Notes: generated by a model not told the origin, from the sequence alone. Numbered from the stretch's first letter, positions 21,202 through 31,774 are shown. The stretch: DNA of 64,000 nucleotides from Saccharofermentans sp. (GCA_024691325.1 JAILNR010000009.1:87409-151408), one strand, 5' to 3'. A program made the numbers and translations.

Positions 21202-22563
21202 ATGATTGGGGGATTTTTGATGTTCAGAAAATATATTGTCAAGATGATTGCATCTGTTCTTGTTGCGGCAATCGTACCCACGGCGTTTCTTTTTAACCCC
21301 TCAGTACGTGCTGATGATGGCGCAGATGCTGCGGCCATCATAAACGCAGCTCTTGCTTCAGGTGCACACAGGTGTAATGTGGATGCCCCGAGATCCGGCA
21401 ATGTGTTTATTCAGCTGATGGGTACCTTCGATGGAACTTCAAAAGATTCAATATTAAGTCAGGTCAACAGCATCAGACTTGAAGCCTGCCAGAACGGTTA
21501 TCCCGATCCCAGAAACAGGGGACGTGCTCTTACAATGGCGGATTATGTACCGCTCAAGTGGTCGAGCGGACTTGAGGAGATGGCTATGCTTAGGGCCGCA
21601 GAAGCTACCTATACTTTACATCATGTCAAGATTACCGGTGAGGATTGCTTCAATTCAAGTTATAACGTTGCTTCTTTTGGAGAAGTCCTTGCATGGGGCG
21701 GCGGCATTAATGCCGGTATTTCAATGTGGAATGCAGAGAAGCCAGGTTGGATAAGCGGTAACGGAAACAGCAGTCACTATGCAATGATCATTAACCCGTC
21801 TAACACATATTGTGCATTTTCCGCTTTCAATAACACTTCAGCAGGTGAATTTACATCACAGGGCGGACTTGATGAGTCTAAGATCAATGTTGCCCAGTAC
21901 AATTCACAGTTGGCTGAGATCCAGGCAGCTTTTGTATCCATGGTAACATTAGCAAGCACATCAGGTTCTTTCCTTATTGGACAGAACAGCCGTGCGATTG
22001 CTGTTTGTACGATTCAGGCTGCAGGTTACAATAAGAGACATACATATACTAATATCAGAGTTCTTCCTTCATCTTTCTGGTGCAACAACGGTAATATGCT
22101 TACTTTGGACGGCGCAGGAAATGCTACAGGAAAGGCTCCGGGTATGGTCGGTGTCTGCTGCAGGATTGCAGGTGTAACCTATGAATCAAGTGTCCGTGTT
22201 ACTGACGGAGCCGGAATTAGAGGTTTTGCTTCGAGACTTTACTCTATCGCATTGAACAGAGCGCCTGATCAGGCAGGACTTGATTACTGGACACAGCGTT
22301 TGTCTACGAGAGCTGTCTCGGGTGCAGAAGTTGCTTACGGCTTCTTCTTCAGTGCCGAATTCCAGAATGCAAATCTTTCTAATGAAGAGTTCATCTTAAG
22401 ACTTTACAGGACATTCCTTGACAGAGATCCCGATAACGGCGGTTATGCTTACTGGCTGCAGAGAATCGCCGACGGTGCATCCAGACAGGAAGTATTCTAC
22501 GGATTCACAGGTTCAGCTGAGTTTGCCGGTATCTGTGCATCAGCAGGAATTAATCCTAACTGA
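21202..22563 (+). CDS. Secreted CAP-domain protein with C-terminal DUF4214 repeats
   Basis: LKWSSGLEEMAMLRAAEATYTLHH..GEVLAWGG (CAP); LYSIALNRAPDQAGLDYWTQRL and LYRTFLDRDPDNGGYAYWLQRI (DUF4214). Confidence 0.8.
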   Translation: MIGGFLMFRKYIVKMIASVLVAAIVPTAFLFNPSVRADDGADAAAIINAALASGAHRCNVDAPRSGNVFIQLMGTFDGTSKDSILSQVNSIRLEACQNGYPDPRNRGRALTMADYVPLKWSSGLEEMAMLRAAEATYTLHHVKITGEDCFNSSYNVASFGEVLAWGGGINAGISMWNAEKPGWISGNGNSSHYAMIINPSNTYCAFSAFNNTSAGEFTSQGGLDESKINVAQYNSQLAEIQAAFVSMVTLASTSGSFLIGQNSRAIAVCTIQAAGYNKRHTYTNIRVLPSSFWCNNGNMLTLDGAGNATGKAPGMVGVCCRIAGVTYESSVRVTDGAGIRGFASRLYSIALNRAPDQAGLDYWTQRLSTRAVSGAEVAYGFFFSAEFQNANLSNEEFILRLYRTFLDRDPDNGGYAYWLQRIADGASRQEVFYGFTGSAEFAGICASAGINPN

Positions 22564-22604
22564 TTGTCTGTGGTTGAATAACACGGGTTTAGGTACTATT
22601 AAGA

Positions 22605-22638
22605 GCTTCTCACATACTTTTATGTGAGAAGCCTTTCT
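22605..22638 (+). terminator. Rho-independent terminator
   Basis: GCTTCTCACAT-ACTTTT-ATGTGAGAAGC followed by CTTTCT. Confidence 0.75.
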
Positions 22639-22654
22639 ATTGTAGGAGGTAATT

Positions 22655-23764
22655 ATGTCACAAAAAGTAAAAGCTCTGTCTTTGATGTTGACTTGTTCAT
22701 TGCTTATAAGTGCGGCAGGGTGTGAGAAAACAGCAGGAAGGTCTCATGAATCGGATGAAACAAGTGAAGAAACAAACACCCGGGAATCTGTGACAGAGAC
22801 ATCTGATGAAACGGCATCGGCAGAAGAGTCAGACGTAACGGCTGCAGATCCGACAGCTGAATCAGGATCTTCAGATGCTGAACTTGCTTACAATGCGTAT
22901 ATGGAGTTTGCAGCTACATGTGCTGAGGACTTTGAATCGGAACTGCTTTTCAGATTTGAAAGAAATTTTGCTGACGGCAAAGAAAAATGGAGCCTTATCA
23001 TATCCTACCCCGACAGTAATATGACCGAGGTTTACGAGTATAACGGTGGTGCAGTTTCCTATGTCGGCGCACTCGATTACTATGATGAACACGGGGTGTC
23101 TTACGGACTATTCCGTGAACTTCCCTGTATGATCGATTTTTATGGTTCTTCGTACGGCGACTCATTGGCTGAACCTGTTGACGGAAGATACTTCGGTAAT
23201 ATCGAGGCTTGTGCTGCTGACGGTTCTATGATGCTGATATCTATCGGCGATCCGTTCATTCTTACTGAAGAAGAGTACAATTCACTCGAGATCGGGGATG
23301 TAATCGATGTTCCGTCGCTTTACACCGGCGATGAGCCCGGAATGACGGTAACAGATATTACTGAAGTTAACGGCAGAAGAGATGTCGAACTTGATGATGG
23401 TGCGGAGTGCTGGTTTGACCAGGGCGGATACACCGAGAATCCTACGGACTATATTCTTATGACATCAAGTGATAATCCGATGTGGTTTAATCCCCGTCTT
23501 GTACTTGTCGATGTGGCAGCCGACTGTGAGATTACTGATACATTCGAGTATTTGTTCAATGACGATGAACAGGTTATGTATAGTGTCTGGTCACCGGATG
23601 CGGGTTCCAATGCACTTCTAAAGACTGCTTTCTGGTTCTACGAGGTTGATTTGTCAGAATACACGCCTGAGGTGGTGAACGGATGGCTTCCTGTCGGCGG
23701 TCTTGCCTATCCTGTAATTATAAGGAACGGGGAATTAACAAGCATTAACATAGAGTGGAGATAA
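22655..23764 (+). CDS. Lipoprotein of unknown function
   Basis: Lipobox LLISAAGC then S/T/E-rich linker. Confidence 0.65.
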   Translation: MSQKVKALSLMLTCSLLISAAGCEKTAGRSHESDETSEETNTRESVTETSDETASAEESDVTAADPTAESGSSDAELAYNAYMEFAATCAEDFESELLFRFERNFADGKEKWSLIISYPDSNMTEVYEYNGGAVSYVGALDYYDEHGVSYGLFRELPCMIDFYGSSYGDSLAEPVDGRYFGNIEACAADGSMMLISIGDPFILTEEEYNSLEIGDVIDVPSLYTGDEPGMTVTDITEVNGRRDVELDDGAECWFDQGGYTENPTDYILMTSSDNPMWFNPRLVLVDVAADCEITDTFEYLFNDDEQVMYSVWSPDAGSNALLKTAFWFYEVDLSEYTPEVVNGWLPVGGLAYPVIIRNGELTSINIEWR

Positions 23765-23801
23765 TGCGGTAACCCATATATCAGGTGTATAATTTACCAG
23801 T

Positions 23802-25163
23802 ATGGGTATAGTAGAGTTATTTTTACTTGCGGTAGGAATGTCGATGGATGTTTTCGCGGTTTCTGTCTGCAAGGGTATTGAAACGAAGAAGGCGACATTA
23901 AAGCAGGTCATGATCTGCGGTATATGGTTTGGGTGCTTCCACTTCATAATGCCGATGACAGGCTACTTTTTAAGTTCTTTCTTCTCCGTATTCATTAATA
24001 AAGTAGCTCCGTGGCTCGCATTCGGCCTTCTGGCTTTCCTTGGCGCGAAGATGCTAAAAGAGGCATTTTCTTCTGATGATGAGCAGACGAAGCCCGGATT
24101 CAACTTTAAGACAATGCTTCCTTTGGCAGTCGCAACCTCGATAGATGCACTTGCGGTAGGCGTTACGCTTGTAGCTGTCCCTGTTCATATTATGGAAGCT
24201 TCGGTTACTGTAAATACGGTTACCGGATGCTTGGTCATATCCGTGATCACTTTCTTCTTCGCCTGTGCCGGTGTAAAAGTCGGCAACGCATTCGGTACAA
24301 GATACCAGTCCGGTGCTGAGGCAGCAGGCGGCTTCATCCTGATCTTTATCGGACTTAAAGTCCTGCTCGAGCATCTGGGTGTTATCGATTTCATGAATGA
24401 TGGAGATGTTCTGTTCGGTCTTCTCATTCCGTTTGCAGGAACGATAGTAGGTTCAGCCTTTGTTTTCGTTATCAAAGAGAAGCTTAACGAAGGCATCAAA
24501 CTTGTTTTGACGGGTATGGCGGGAGGCATTATGATGGCGTGTTCGATGTGGACGCTCATTTATCCCTCCATACTTAAAGGGAAAGTATATACCGCAGCAG
24601 CAGGATTTATCATAGGTATAGGTTTTCAATATCTGCTTGATAAGGCAATCCCCCATACTCATGTATTTACAAGTGTTGAAGAAGGTCCCTCGAGTAAACT
24701 TACCCATTCAAGCAAGGTTATGCTCTCGGAGATGATCCACCATGTTCCCGAAGGAATGGCTATAGGAGTTATTTTCGCAGGGGTACTTAACGGTTCCGGT
24801 GATGTAAGTATTGCTGCGGCTGCCGCGGTTACTATCGGCATCGCGATACAGAATATCCCCGAGGGAGCATTCGTTTCCTCTCCTTTGTGGTCGGGCGGCG
24901 AGGATAAAAGCAAATCTTTTCTGATGGGAGTAGTATCGGGCGTAGTTGAGCCTATTCTCGGTATTGGTACAATAATACTTGTTAATGCCCTGCCGGGTAC
25001 ATTATCATTTATTATGTCTGTTACAGGCGGAGCTATTACATTCCTTGTGTTAGAAGAGACGATACCTTCGATGCACACGGGAAATCATTCGGATAAGGGA
25101 ACTATCTCGTTCGCGGTTTTCTTCTGCCTTATGATGATACTTACTTTTGCGGTTGGAGTTTAA
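23802..25163 (+). CDS. Fusion of MntP-like manganese efflux domain and ZIP-family metal transporter domain
   Basis: N-term VELFLLAVGMSMDVFAVSVCKG, VATSIDALAVGVTL (MntP); C-term HHVPEGMAIGVIFAGV, AIQNIPEGAFVSSPLWSG (ZIP). Confidence 0.88.
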   Translation: MGIVELFLLAVGMSMDVFAVSVCKGIETKKATLKQVMICGIWFGCFHFIMPMTGYFLSSFFSVFINKVAPWLAFGLLAFLGAKMLKEAFSSDDEQTKPGFNFKTMLPLAVATSIDALAVGVTLVAVPVHIMEASVTVNTVTGCLVISVITFFFACAGVKVGNAFGTRYQSGAEAAGGFILIFIGLKVLLEHLGVIDFMNDGDVLFGLLIPFAGTIVGSAFVFVIKEKLNEGIKLVLTGMAGGIMMACSMWTLIYPSILKGKVYTAAAGFIIGIGFQYLLDKAIPHTHVFTSVEEGPSSKLTHSSKVMLSEMIHHVPEGMAIGVIFAGVLNGSGDVSIAAAAAVTIGIAIQNIPEGAFVSSPLWSGGEDKSKSFLMGVVSGVVEPILGIGTIILVNALPGTLSFIMSVTGGAITFLVLEETIPSMHTGNHSDKGTISFAVFFCLMMILTFAVGV

Positions 25164-26310
25164 GATGACGAATATATGCTGCAGTAATTGTTTTAACCCG
25201 AAGCGAGACTCTTTCCATCACTTCATCAAGCAGCACGGGGTAATAAATAATAATCTGTGTCCGTACTGCAAGAGTACTGACGGAATAAAGATAGATGCAA
25301 AAGTCTTAGGCGGGTTTATTAAGACCGGTATAGACAGGGCTTACGATGAATGTGAAGAAGGGGAGGACAAGCTTTCCGTCTTCGAGATCCTTAATGACCG
25401 CGTTATCTTGTTTGAGTGGGAGAACCACGAGGAAAGAAAGCTGACTCATGATCTGTTCGAGGGAACTCAAGATGAAGACATCGATGCCAAAAGGTACTGC
25501 CTTAAGCTTGAGTCTATTGGAGATGATGAGGAACAGTACAGAATCTGGCGCAACTTCGAGCACGACTGCAAGTATTTTAACCGTTTCTTCGATCTTACTC
25601 CGAGAGGCGAGGGGAACAGCAACAAGCGTACCGAGATGCTCGAGAAGATATATGAGTCTTGTCTTAAGAACTTAAAGGAGGAGATAGAGCCCGGTACTGA
25701 GCTTTTCAGAGCGAGGGTTATCGATTCCAAGTTTAAAAGGGGAAGAGATTACGACCTTGATGAAGTCTCCATAGGTCCTGCGGATAAGTCCAATTCCCAG
25801 GCCGGAAGAATGAATCCGGAGGGGATCAACTACTTCTATGTTGCCGAGGATGAGGCGACGGCTCTTAAGGAAGGACGCTTGAGGGCTAATGAGCGTGTTC
25901 TTATAGGAAGGTTCAACACAATAAAGAAACTCACGGTTATCGACTGGACCAAGGCGAATATCTACGAGAAGGCTGTAGATATATTCTCTCCCAAGTATTC
26001 TCCTTCGATGGCCGTGTATCAGGACTTCTTAAGAAGATTTGCTATCGAGGTAGGAAAACCTAACGAGACAGCCAAGAATATCGAGTATGTAGCTACCCAG
26101 TTGGTTGCAGAATACGTTAGAGGGCACGGTTTTGACGGCATTAAGTATGACAGTGCGGTCGGAAACGGGTTTGATGTTGTTTTCTTTTACGGTCCGGAAA
26201 TTGAGAAAGAAAACAACGATTTTAACACTATTCCCGATTATACTGATATCGCTAAGCTCACAGATGTGAGAGAATTTAAGATAAAGATCGAGTATTTCCT
26301 CGAACCATAA
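25164..26310 (+). CDS. HEPN/RES N-terminal plus RES domain protein (putative NAD-degrading toxin fold)
   Basis: LFRARV, AGRMNPEGINYFYVAEDEATALKE, YVATQLVAEYVRGHGFDGIKYDSAVG..DVVFF; ATG 25164 directly abuts the previous stop (ORF track start 25147 is upstream). Confidence 0.78.
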
Positions 26311-26328
26311 ACCGGAGGACGGATATAT

Positions 26329-27423
26329 ATGAATGTAAAGATCGATAATGTCACCAAGGTGTTTCCCAGCCGTGACAAGAAGGATAAAACCGGTGTCGTC
26401 GCGGTCAGAGACTTCACGATAGATATTCCGGATGGCGAACTCGTTTGTTTGTTAGGTCCTTCAGGTTGTGGTAAGAGTACACTTCTTTACATGATCTGCG
26501 GTCTTGAAAGTCCCACGGAAGGCAAGATATTCTTTGGCGATTCCGATGTTACAGATCTTCCTTCGGAGAAGAGGGGCGTCGGTCTTGTGTTCCAGAACTA
26601 TGCTTTGTATCCCCATATGACGGTAAGGCAGAATATAAGATTTCCGCTTGAGAATCTTAAGGGAGCCGATAAGCTTACTAAGGAACAGATGGAGGAAAAG
26701 GTGGTCGAGGCTGCCAAGATAGTGCAGATCGACGGACTTCTCGACAGAAAGCCCGGTCAGATGAGCGGCGGCCAGCAGCAGCGTGTTGCTATTGCAAGAG
26801 CTCTTGTTAAGATGCCGAAGGTCCTCCTTATGGATGAGCCTTTGTCCAATCTTGATGCAAGATTAAGGCTCCAGACAAGAGAAGAGATAAGAAGAATACA
26901 AAGACATACAGGTATTACGACAATATTCGTTACTCATGACCAGGAAGAGGCGATGAGTATATCTGACCGTATCGTGGTTATGAAGGACGGAGTGCTTCAC
27001 CAGATCGGAAAGCCTCAGGAAGTCTATGACGATCCGCAGAACCTGTTTGTCGCATGCTTCCTCGGCACCCCCGCTGTTAATGTTTTCGAGGGGGAGGTAA
27101 AAAGAGGCGGACTATATATCGGTAATCAGAAGGTCCTTGATGTGGAAGGCGTAAGTGACAGACCTGTTTACGTCGGTGTAAGACCTGAGGGATTCATAGC
27201 GGATCCGAATGGTAACCTCACATGTGACCTTAACGGAATCGATGTCATGGGCCGCGACATAAGTGTTGTCTGCAGCCATAAGTCGAGTGAGAATGTTATC
27301 CGTGCGATCATCAGTGCGGAGAGCGAAGTTGACCGCGAGTGCAAGACTGTTAAGTTTAATCTTAAGCCACACAAGACATATTTGTTTGATAAAGAGACAG
27401 AGGAGAGGATAAAGTTCTCATGA
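26329..27423 (+). CDS. Sugar ABC transporter ATP-binding protein (MsmK/UgpC type)
   Basis: Walker A GPSGCGKST, MSGGQQQRVAIARAL, LLMDEPLSNLDARLR, C-terminal TOBE-like domain. Confidence 0.93.
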   Translation: MNVKIDNVTKVFPSRDKKDKTGVVAVRDFTIDIPDGELVCLLGPSGCGKSTLLYMICGLESPTEGKIFFGDSDVTDLPSEKRGVGLVFQNYALYPHMTVRQNIRFPLENLKGADKLTKEQMEEKVVEAAKIVQIDGLLDRKPGQMSGGQQQRVAIARALVKMPKVLLMDEPLSNLDARLRLQTREEIRRIQRHTGITTIFVTHDQEEAMSISDRIVVMKDGVLHQIGKPQEVYDDPQNLFVACFLGTPAVNVFEGEVKRGGLYIGNQKVLDVEGVSDRPVYVGVRPEGFIADPNGNLTCDLNGIDVMGRDISVVCSHKSSENVIRAIISAESEVDRECKTVKFNLKPHKTYLFDKETEERIKFS

Positions 27424-28346
27424 GTTCCAGAAAGGAATTAAGCGGTGTCAACAGCGTCAAGACACAGGTAAGAGGCTGGCTCTACCTTTTGCCGGCACTC
27501 TTGTTTCTGGGAGCTTTCATGGTCTATCCTCTGATAGATGTATTCGTCTATTCTTTTGAGGAGGGATTCAATTCCGCATCCCAGACATCATTCGGTACAG
27601 GTTTTTATAACTATATGTACGTTCTAAGAGACCCCTACTTCATAAAGGCGGTTAAGAATACATTTATACTTGTTATCATTACTGTTCCGGTATCGACGGG
27701 ATTGTCTCTTCTCATATCTTTGGGATTAAGCTCAATCCAGAAGTTCAGAAACTGGTTCCAGACTATATTCTTCCTGCCTTATGTTACCAATACGTTGGCA
27801 GTAGGACTCGTCTTCATGATACTGTTCAGGAAGACCCCTTATACGGATGGCCTTGTTAATCTTATTCTGGGTAAGTTCGGCGTTAGCCCCATCGACTTTA
27901 TCGACGGACCTTACTGGGCGAAGATGATGGTGCTGTCCATTTATGTAATATGGATCGTTATGCCGTTCAAGATCCTTATCCTGACTTCGGCCATCGCGTC
28001 CGTCCCCGAGGTTTACTATAAGTCTGCAAAGATCGACGGTGCCTCATCGTGGAGAGTATTCTGGCGTATTACTCTTCCGGTTATTTCACCCATGATCTTC
28101 TATCTTGTTATAACGGGATTCATCGGAGCGTTCAAAGCATATTCCGATGCTGTCGCCATCTTTGGCGTCAACCTCAATGCTGCAGATATGAATACTATCG
28201 TAGGTTATGTATATGACATGCTGTACGGAGACGGAGGCGGATATCCTTCATATGCCTCGGCGGCTGCCATCATCCTGTTCGCGATAGTTCTTACCATTAC
28301 AGTCATCAACCTGATCGTCAGCCGCAAGGCTACCGATAATACATGA
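27420..28346 (+). CDS. Sugar ABC transporter permease (MalF type)
   Basis: EVYYKSAKIDGASSWRVFWRITLPVISP. Confidence 0.92.
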   Translation: MSSRKELSGVNSVKTQVRGWLYLLPALLFLGAFMVYPLIDVFVYSFEEGFNSASQTSFGTGFYNYMYVLRDPYFIKAVKNTFILVIITVPVSTGLSLLISLGLSSIQKFRNWFQTIFFLPYVTNTLAVGLVFMILFRKTPYTDGLVNLILGKFGVSPIDFIDGPYWAKMMVLSIYVIWIVMPFKILILTSAIASVPEVYYKSAKIDGASSWRVFWRITLPVISPMIFYLVITGFIGAFKAYSDAVAIFGVNLNAADMNTIVGYVYDMLYGDGGGYPSYASAAAIILFAIVLTITVINLIVSRKATDNT

Positions 28347-28356
28347 GGAGGGGAGT

Positions 28357-29181
28357 ATGAAGATTAAAAAGCCTATCATTTACTTCCTTCTTACGATATG
28401 GGCCATCATCGTACTGTTCCCGTTCTACTGGATGGTACTGACGAGCTTTAAGAGCTATGCTTCATATGCAGGTGAGAGAATACCGAGATTCATTGCAACG
28501 AATCCGACATTCGAGAACTACTCATCTGCTTTCATGTCAGTGCCGCTTGCAAATTACTTCTCGAACACTCTTATTTTCACTGTGGTGACCACTGGTCTTA
28601 TGGTGGCAATTATCATTTTTGCGGCCTATGCGTTCGCGAGGATAAACTTTAAAGGCAGAAACCTGATGTTTGTTGCGATCCTCGCATTGATGATGATTCC
28701 TAACGAACTTGTTGTCATCACGAACTTTGTTACCATAACGGACCTTAATCTGCGTAATTCATTCACAGGTCTTATACTTCCGTCGGTAACGTCGGTGTTC
28801 TATATTTATCTTTTGAAAGAGAATTTCGAGCAGGTTCCTGACGAGCTTTACTACGCGGCGAAGGTTGACGGAACGTCAGACCTTAAGTATCTGTTCAAGG
28901 TCATGGTCCCGATATGCAGGCCGACTATCATTACCGTCATCATACTTAAGGTAATAGAGTGCTGGAATTCGTACGTGTGGCCCAGGCTCATCACGGATGA
29001 CCCCAAGTATTTCCTCGTCAGCAACGGCATACAGGAGATACGCGAAAACGGCTTCGGCCGCGATAACATTCCTGCAATGATGGCAGCTGTGGTTGCGGTA
29101 TCCGTGCCCTTAATAGTCCTCTTCCTGATCTTCAGAAAGAAGATAATGGCAGGAGTCTCAAGGGAGGGTATAAAAGGATGA
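28357..29181 (+). CDS. Sugar ABC transporter permease (MalG type)
   Basis: ELYYAAKVDGTSDLKYLFKVMVPICRP. Confidence 0.92.
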   Translation: MKIKKPIIYFLLTIWAIIVLFPFYWMVLTSFKSYASYAGERIPRFIATNPTFENYSSAFMSVPLANYFSNTLIFTVVTTGLMVAIIIFAAYAFARINFKGRNLMFVAILALMMIPNELVVITNFVTITDLNLRNSFTGLILPSVTSVFYIYLLKENFEQVPDELYYAAKVDGTSDLKYLFKVMVPICRPTIITVIILKVIECWNSYVWPRLITDDPKYFLVSNGIQEIRENGFGRDNIPAMMAAVVAVSVPLIVLFLIFRKKIMAGVSREGIKG

Positions 29182-30767
29182 TAAAGTCACGTAAAGCATT
29201 ATCTTTGCTATTATCTTTTGCCGTGCTCGCATCGTCGTTTCTTATGAGTGCGTGCCATGAGCAGGTTGAACGTCACGAGTTTATCGTGCCTGATGCCTTT
29301 GACTCGATGCACCAGTACGAGATCACATTCTGGGCAAAGAACGATACCAATATCAATCAGACGAGGATCTATAATCAGGCGATAGAAGACTTTGAGGCCT
29401 TGTATCCTAATATCCATGTAACCATCAGGCTTTATACTGACTACAACAAGATATATAACGATGTAATTACTAATATCGCTACGGATACTACTCCTAATGT
29501 CTGTATCACTTATCCTGACCATATTGCCACATATATCTCGGGTGAGAATACGGTCGTACCTTTGGATAATCTGTTCACCGATCCGAACTACGGATTAGGC
29601 GGAGCTCTTGTAAGATTTAATTCGCCTTCTGTAGATCAGGTGGTTCCCGAGTTTTTGGACGAGTGCGTTATCAATAACCGGCACTATGCCATCCCGTACA
29701 TGAGATCTACGGAGGCTCTTTACATCAACAAAACATATGTTGAAGCCTTGGGATACGAGGTCCCCGATATCGTTACATGGGATTTTGTTTGGGAGGTAAG
29801 TAACGCGGCTATGGCTCAAAATGCCGATGGTACTTATGCAGTTAACGGCCAGTCGGTTATGATTCCCTTCATCTATAAGTCATCAGATAACATGATGATA
29901 ACTATGCTAAGGCAGCTTGATGCAGGTTATTCGGACAACATGGGCAATATCGGCCTGTTTAATAACACGACCACTTCAATTTTGAGAACTGTTGCGGATG
30001 AAGTCGGACAGGGAGCTTTCTCGACGTTTACCGTATCCGGTTATCCCGCGAACTTCCTTAATGCCGGTCAGTGTATATTTGCCGTGGATTCCACTGCAGG
30101 TGCCACATGGATGGGCTCTGATGCACCTTTGTCCGATATCCACGAGAGCGAGATCGTTGACTTTGAGACTGTCGTAAGACCGGTTCCCCAGTTTGATACT
30201 GCTAATCCCCGGATGATATCCCAGGGACCTTCAATCTGTATCTTCAATAAGGAAGATCCCCAGGAGGTACTGGCTTCCTGGCTTTTCGCGCAGTATCTTC
30301 TTTCCAATGAAGTTCAGATTGCATATGCAGGTACTGAAGGCTATGTCCCTGTCACCACGATGGCACAGCAGTCGCAGGAGTACCAGGATTATCTTAATGA
30401 TCCTGCGCAGTACAGTATCAAGATAGCGGCTACCAACATGTTCCTTGATAATATCGACAATACATTTGTAACGGCTGTCTTTAACGGATCAACTTCTCTG
30501 CGTAATGCGGCTGCCCAGCTTATAGACAGTACGGTCAAGTCGGTAAGAAGGCACGAGACCATTAATGACGATTACTTTGATCATCTTTATGCTGAGGTTA
30601 CGGCATTATACCGTCTCGATCAGTTGTCAGGTGCCAAGGACAGCCGTACGGATCTGGGACCTTTGCCTGCTGAATCCAAGTTTTTGCTGACTTTGCTTGG
30701 TGTAGTTTGGATAGGAATAGGCGCCTATTTTATAACCGATTTGGTAAAAAAGCGAAAAAAGGCTTAA
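29178..30767 (+). CDS. Sugar ABC transporter substrate-binding lipoprotein with extra C-terminal TM helix
   Basis: Lipobox SFLMSAC; SBP family 1-like body; C-term LLTLLGVVWIGIGAYFITDLVKKRKKA. Confidence 0.85.
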   Translation: MIKSRKALSLLLSFAVLASSFLMSACHEQVERHEFIVPDAFDSMHQYEITFWAKNDTNINQTRIYNQAIEDFEALYPNIHVTIRLYTDYNKIYNDVITNIATDTTPNVCITYPDHIATYISGENTVVPLDNLFTDPNYGLGGALVRFNSPSVDQVVPEFLDECVINNRHYAIPYMRSTEALYINKTYVEALGYEVPDIVTWDFVWEVSNAAMAQNADGTYAVNGQSVMIPFIYKSSDNMMITMLRQLDAGYSDNMGNIGLFNNTTTSILRTVADEVGQGAFSTFTVSGYPANFLNAGQCIFAVDSTAGATWMGSDAPLSDIHESEIVDFETVVRPVPQFDTANPRMISQGPSICIFNKEDPQEVLASWLFAQYLLSNEVQIAYAGTEGYVPVTTMAQQSQEYQDYLNDPAQYSIKIAATNMFLDNIDNTFVTAVFNGSTSLRNAAAQLIDSTVKSVRRHETINDDYFDHLYAEVTALYRLDQLSGAKDSRTDLGPLPAESKFLLTLLGVVWIGIGAYFITDLVKKRKKA

Positions 30768-30861
30768 AGGATATTACATACCCCGATAAATCATATATAA
30801 TTACCCTTAGGTTACCGGCTTGCATTAACTATATCCGCGACCGGTAAGAAAGAAGGTTATT

Positions 30862-31626
30862 ATGAAGACATTTAAGAAGGTTATGTCCCTTGCAGTAGTT
30901 GCAGCAATGGCTCTTTCTGTCTTTGGTTGTGCTAAGAATGATGCATCTGAGACAGAGGCTGCTGAGAGTGCGCAGAGTCAAGTGGATGCTGAGTACCTCT
31001 CATATGCAGAGTACGAGGCAGCAGCAATTGATACACAGGTTACAGTCCTTTGTACAGTAATGGCTACACAGTCCTGGTGGGAAGATAAGATCACAGTTTA
31101 TGCTGCTGATCAGGACGGTGCTTACTTCATCTATGAGATGGCTTGTTCTGAAGAGGATGCAGCTAATCTTACAGCCGGAACAACAATCCTTGTAACAGGT
31201 TACAAGTCTGAGTGGGAAGGTGAGATCGAGATTACTGATGCTACATTCGAGTTTGCTGATGTCGACGGCGTAGCAATTGCAGCAGTTGATCTTACAGCTG
31301 ATTTTGCTGATGACGATGCTTTGCTTGCACATCAGAATCAGTATTTCTCAATGAGCGGTCTTACAGTTGAGGCAATCGGCGATAACGGCGAGGCTTTCTT
31401 CTATAAGTGGGATAATTCCGGTACACAGGGTGATGACCTCTACTTCACAGTTTCTGACGGTACAGTTACACGTACATTCACAGTTGAGGCTTATCTGACA
31501 GGCGCTGATACAGATGTTTATCAGGCTGTTGAGGGCTTGAATGTCGGTGATACGATCGATGTATCCGGTTATATGTACTGGTACGAGGGTCCTAATCCTC
31601 ACATCACATCCGTATCTGTCGGATAA
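30862..31626 (+). CDS. Lipoprotein of unknown function
   Basis: Lipobox ALSVFGC; secreted acidic protein. Confidence 0.65.
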   Translation: MKTFKKVMSLAVVAAMALSVFGCAKNDASETEAAESAQSQVDAEYLSYAEYEAAAIDTQVTVLCTVMATQSWWEDKITVYAADQDGAYFIYEMACSEEDAANLTAGTTILVTGYKSEWEGEIEITDATFEFADVDGVAIAAVDLTADFADDDALLAHQNQYFSMSGLTVEAIGDNGEAFFYKWDNSGTQGDDLYFTVSDGTVTRTFTVEAYLTGADTDVYQAVEGLNVGDTIDVSGYMYWYEGPNPHITSVSVG

Positions 31627-31658
31627 TAAAGACTTAAGAGTATAAAGAAGAATAGAAG

Positions 31659-31685
31659 GACCGTCTCTTCGGAGACGGTCTTTTT
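31659..31685 (+). terminator. Rho-independent terminator
   Basis: GACCGTCTC-TTCG-GAGACGGTC-TTTTT. Confidence 0.9.
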
Positions 31686-31774
31686 GTATCATTTAAAACA
31701 CTCTGATGACCCCTCTTTGTAACATTGTTAACTTACAATGAGATTAATAACGTGAAAGTGAGGAAGTGTCAGCA

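Noticed and set aside
23764-23802. Possible Mn riboswitch (yybP-ykoY) before the MntP-ZIP gene
   Set aside because: Only 38 bp of intergenic sequence, containing a TATAAT-like box; no room for the riboswitch
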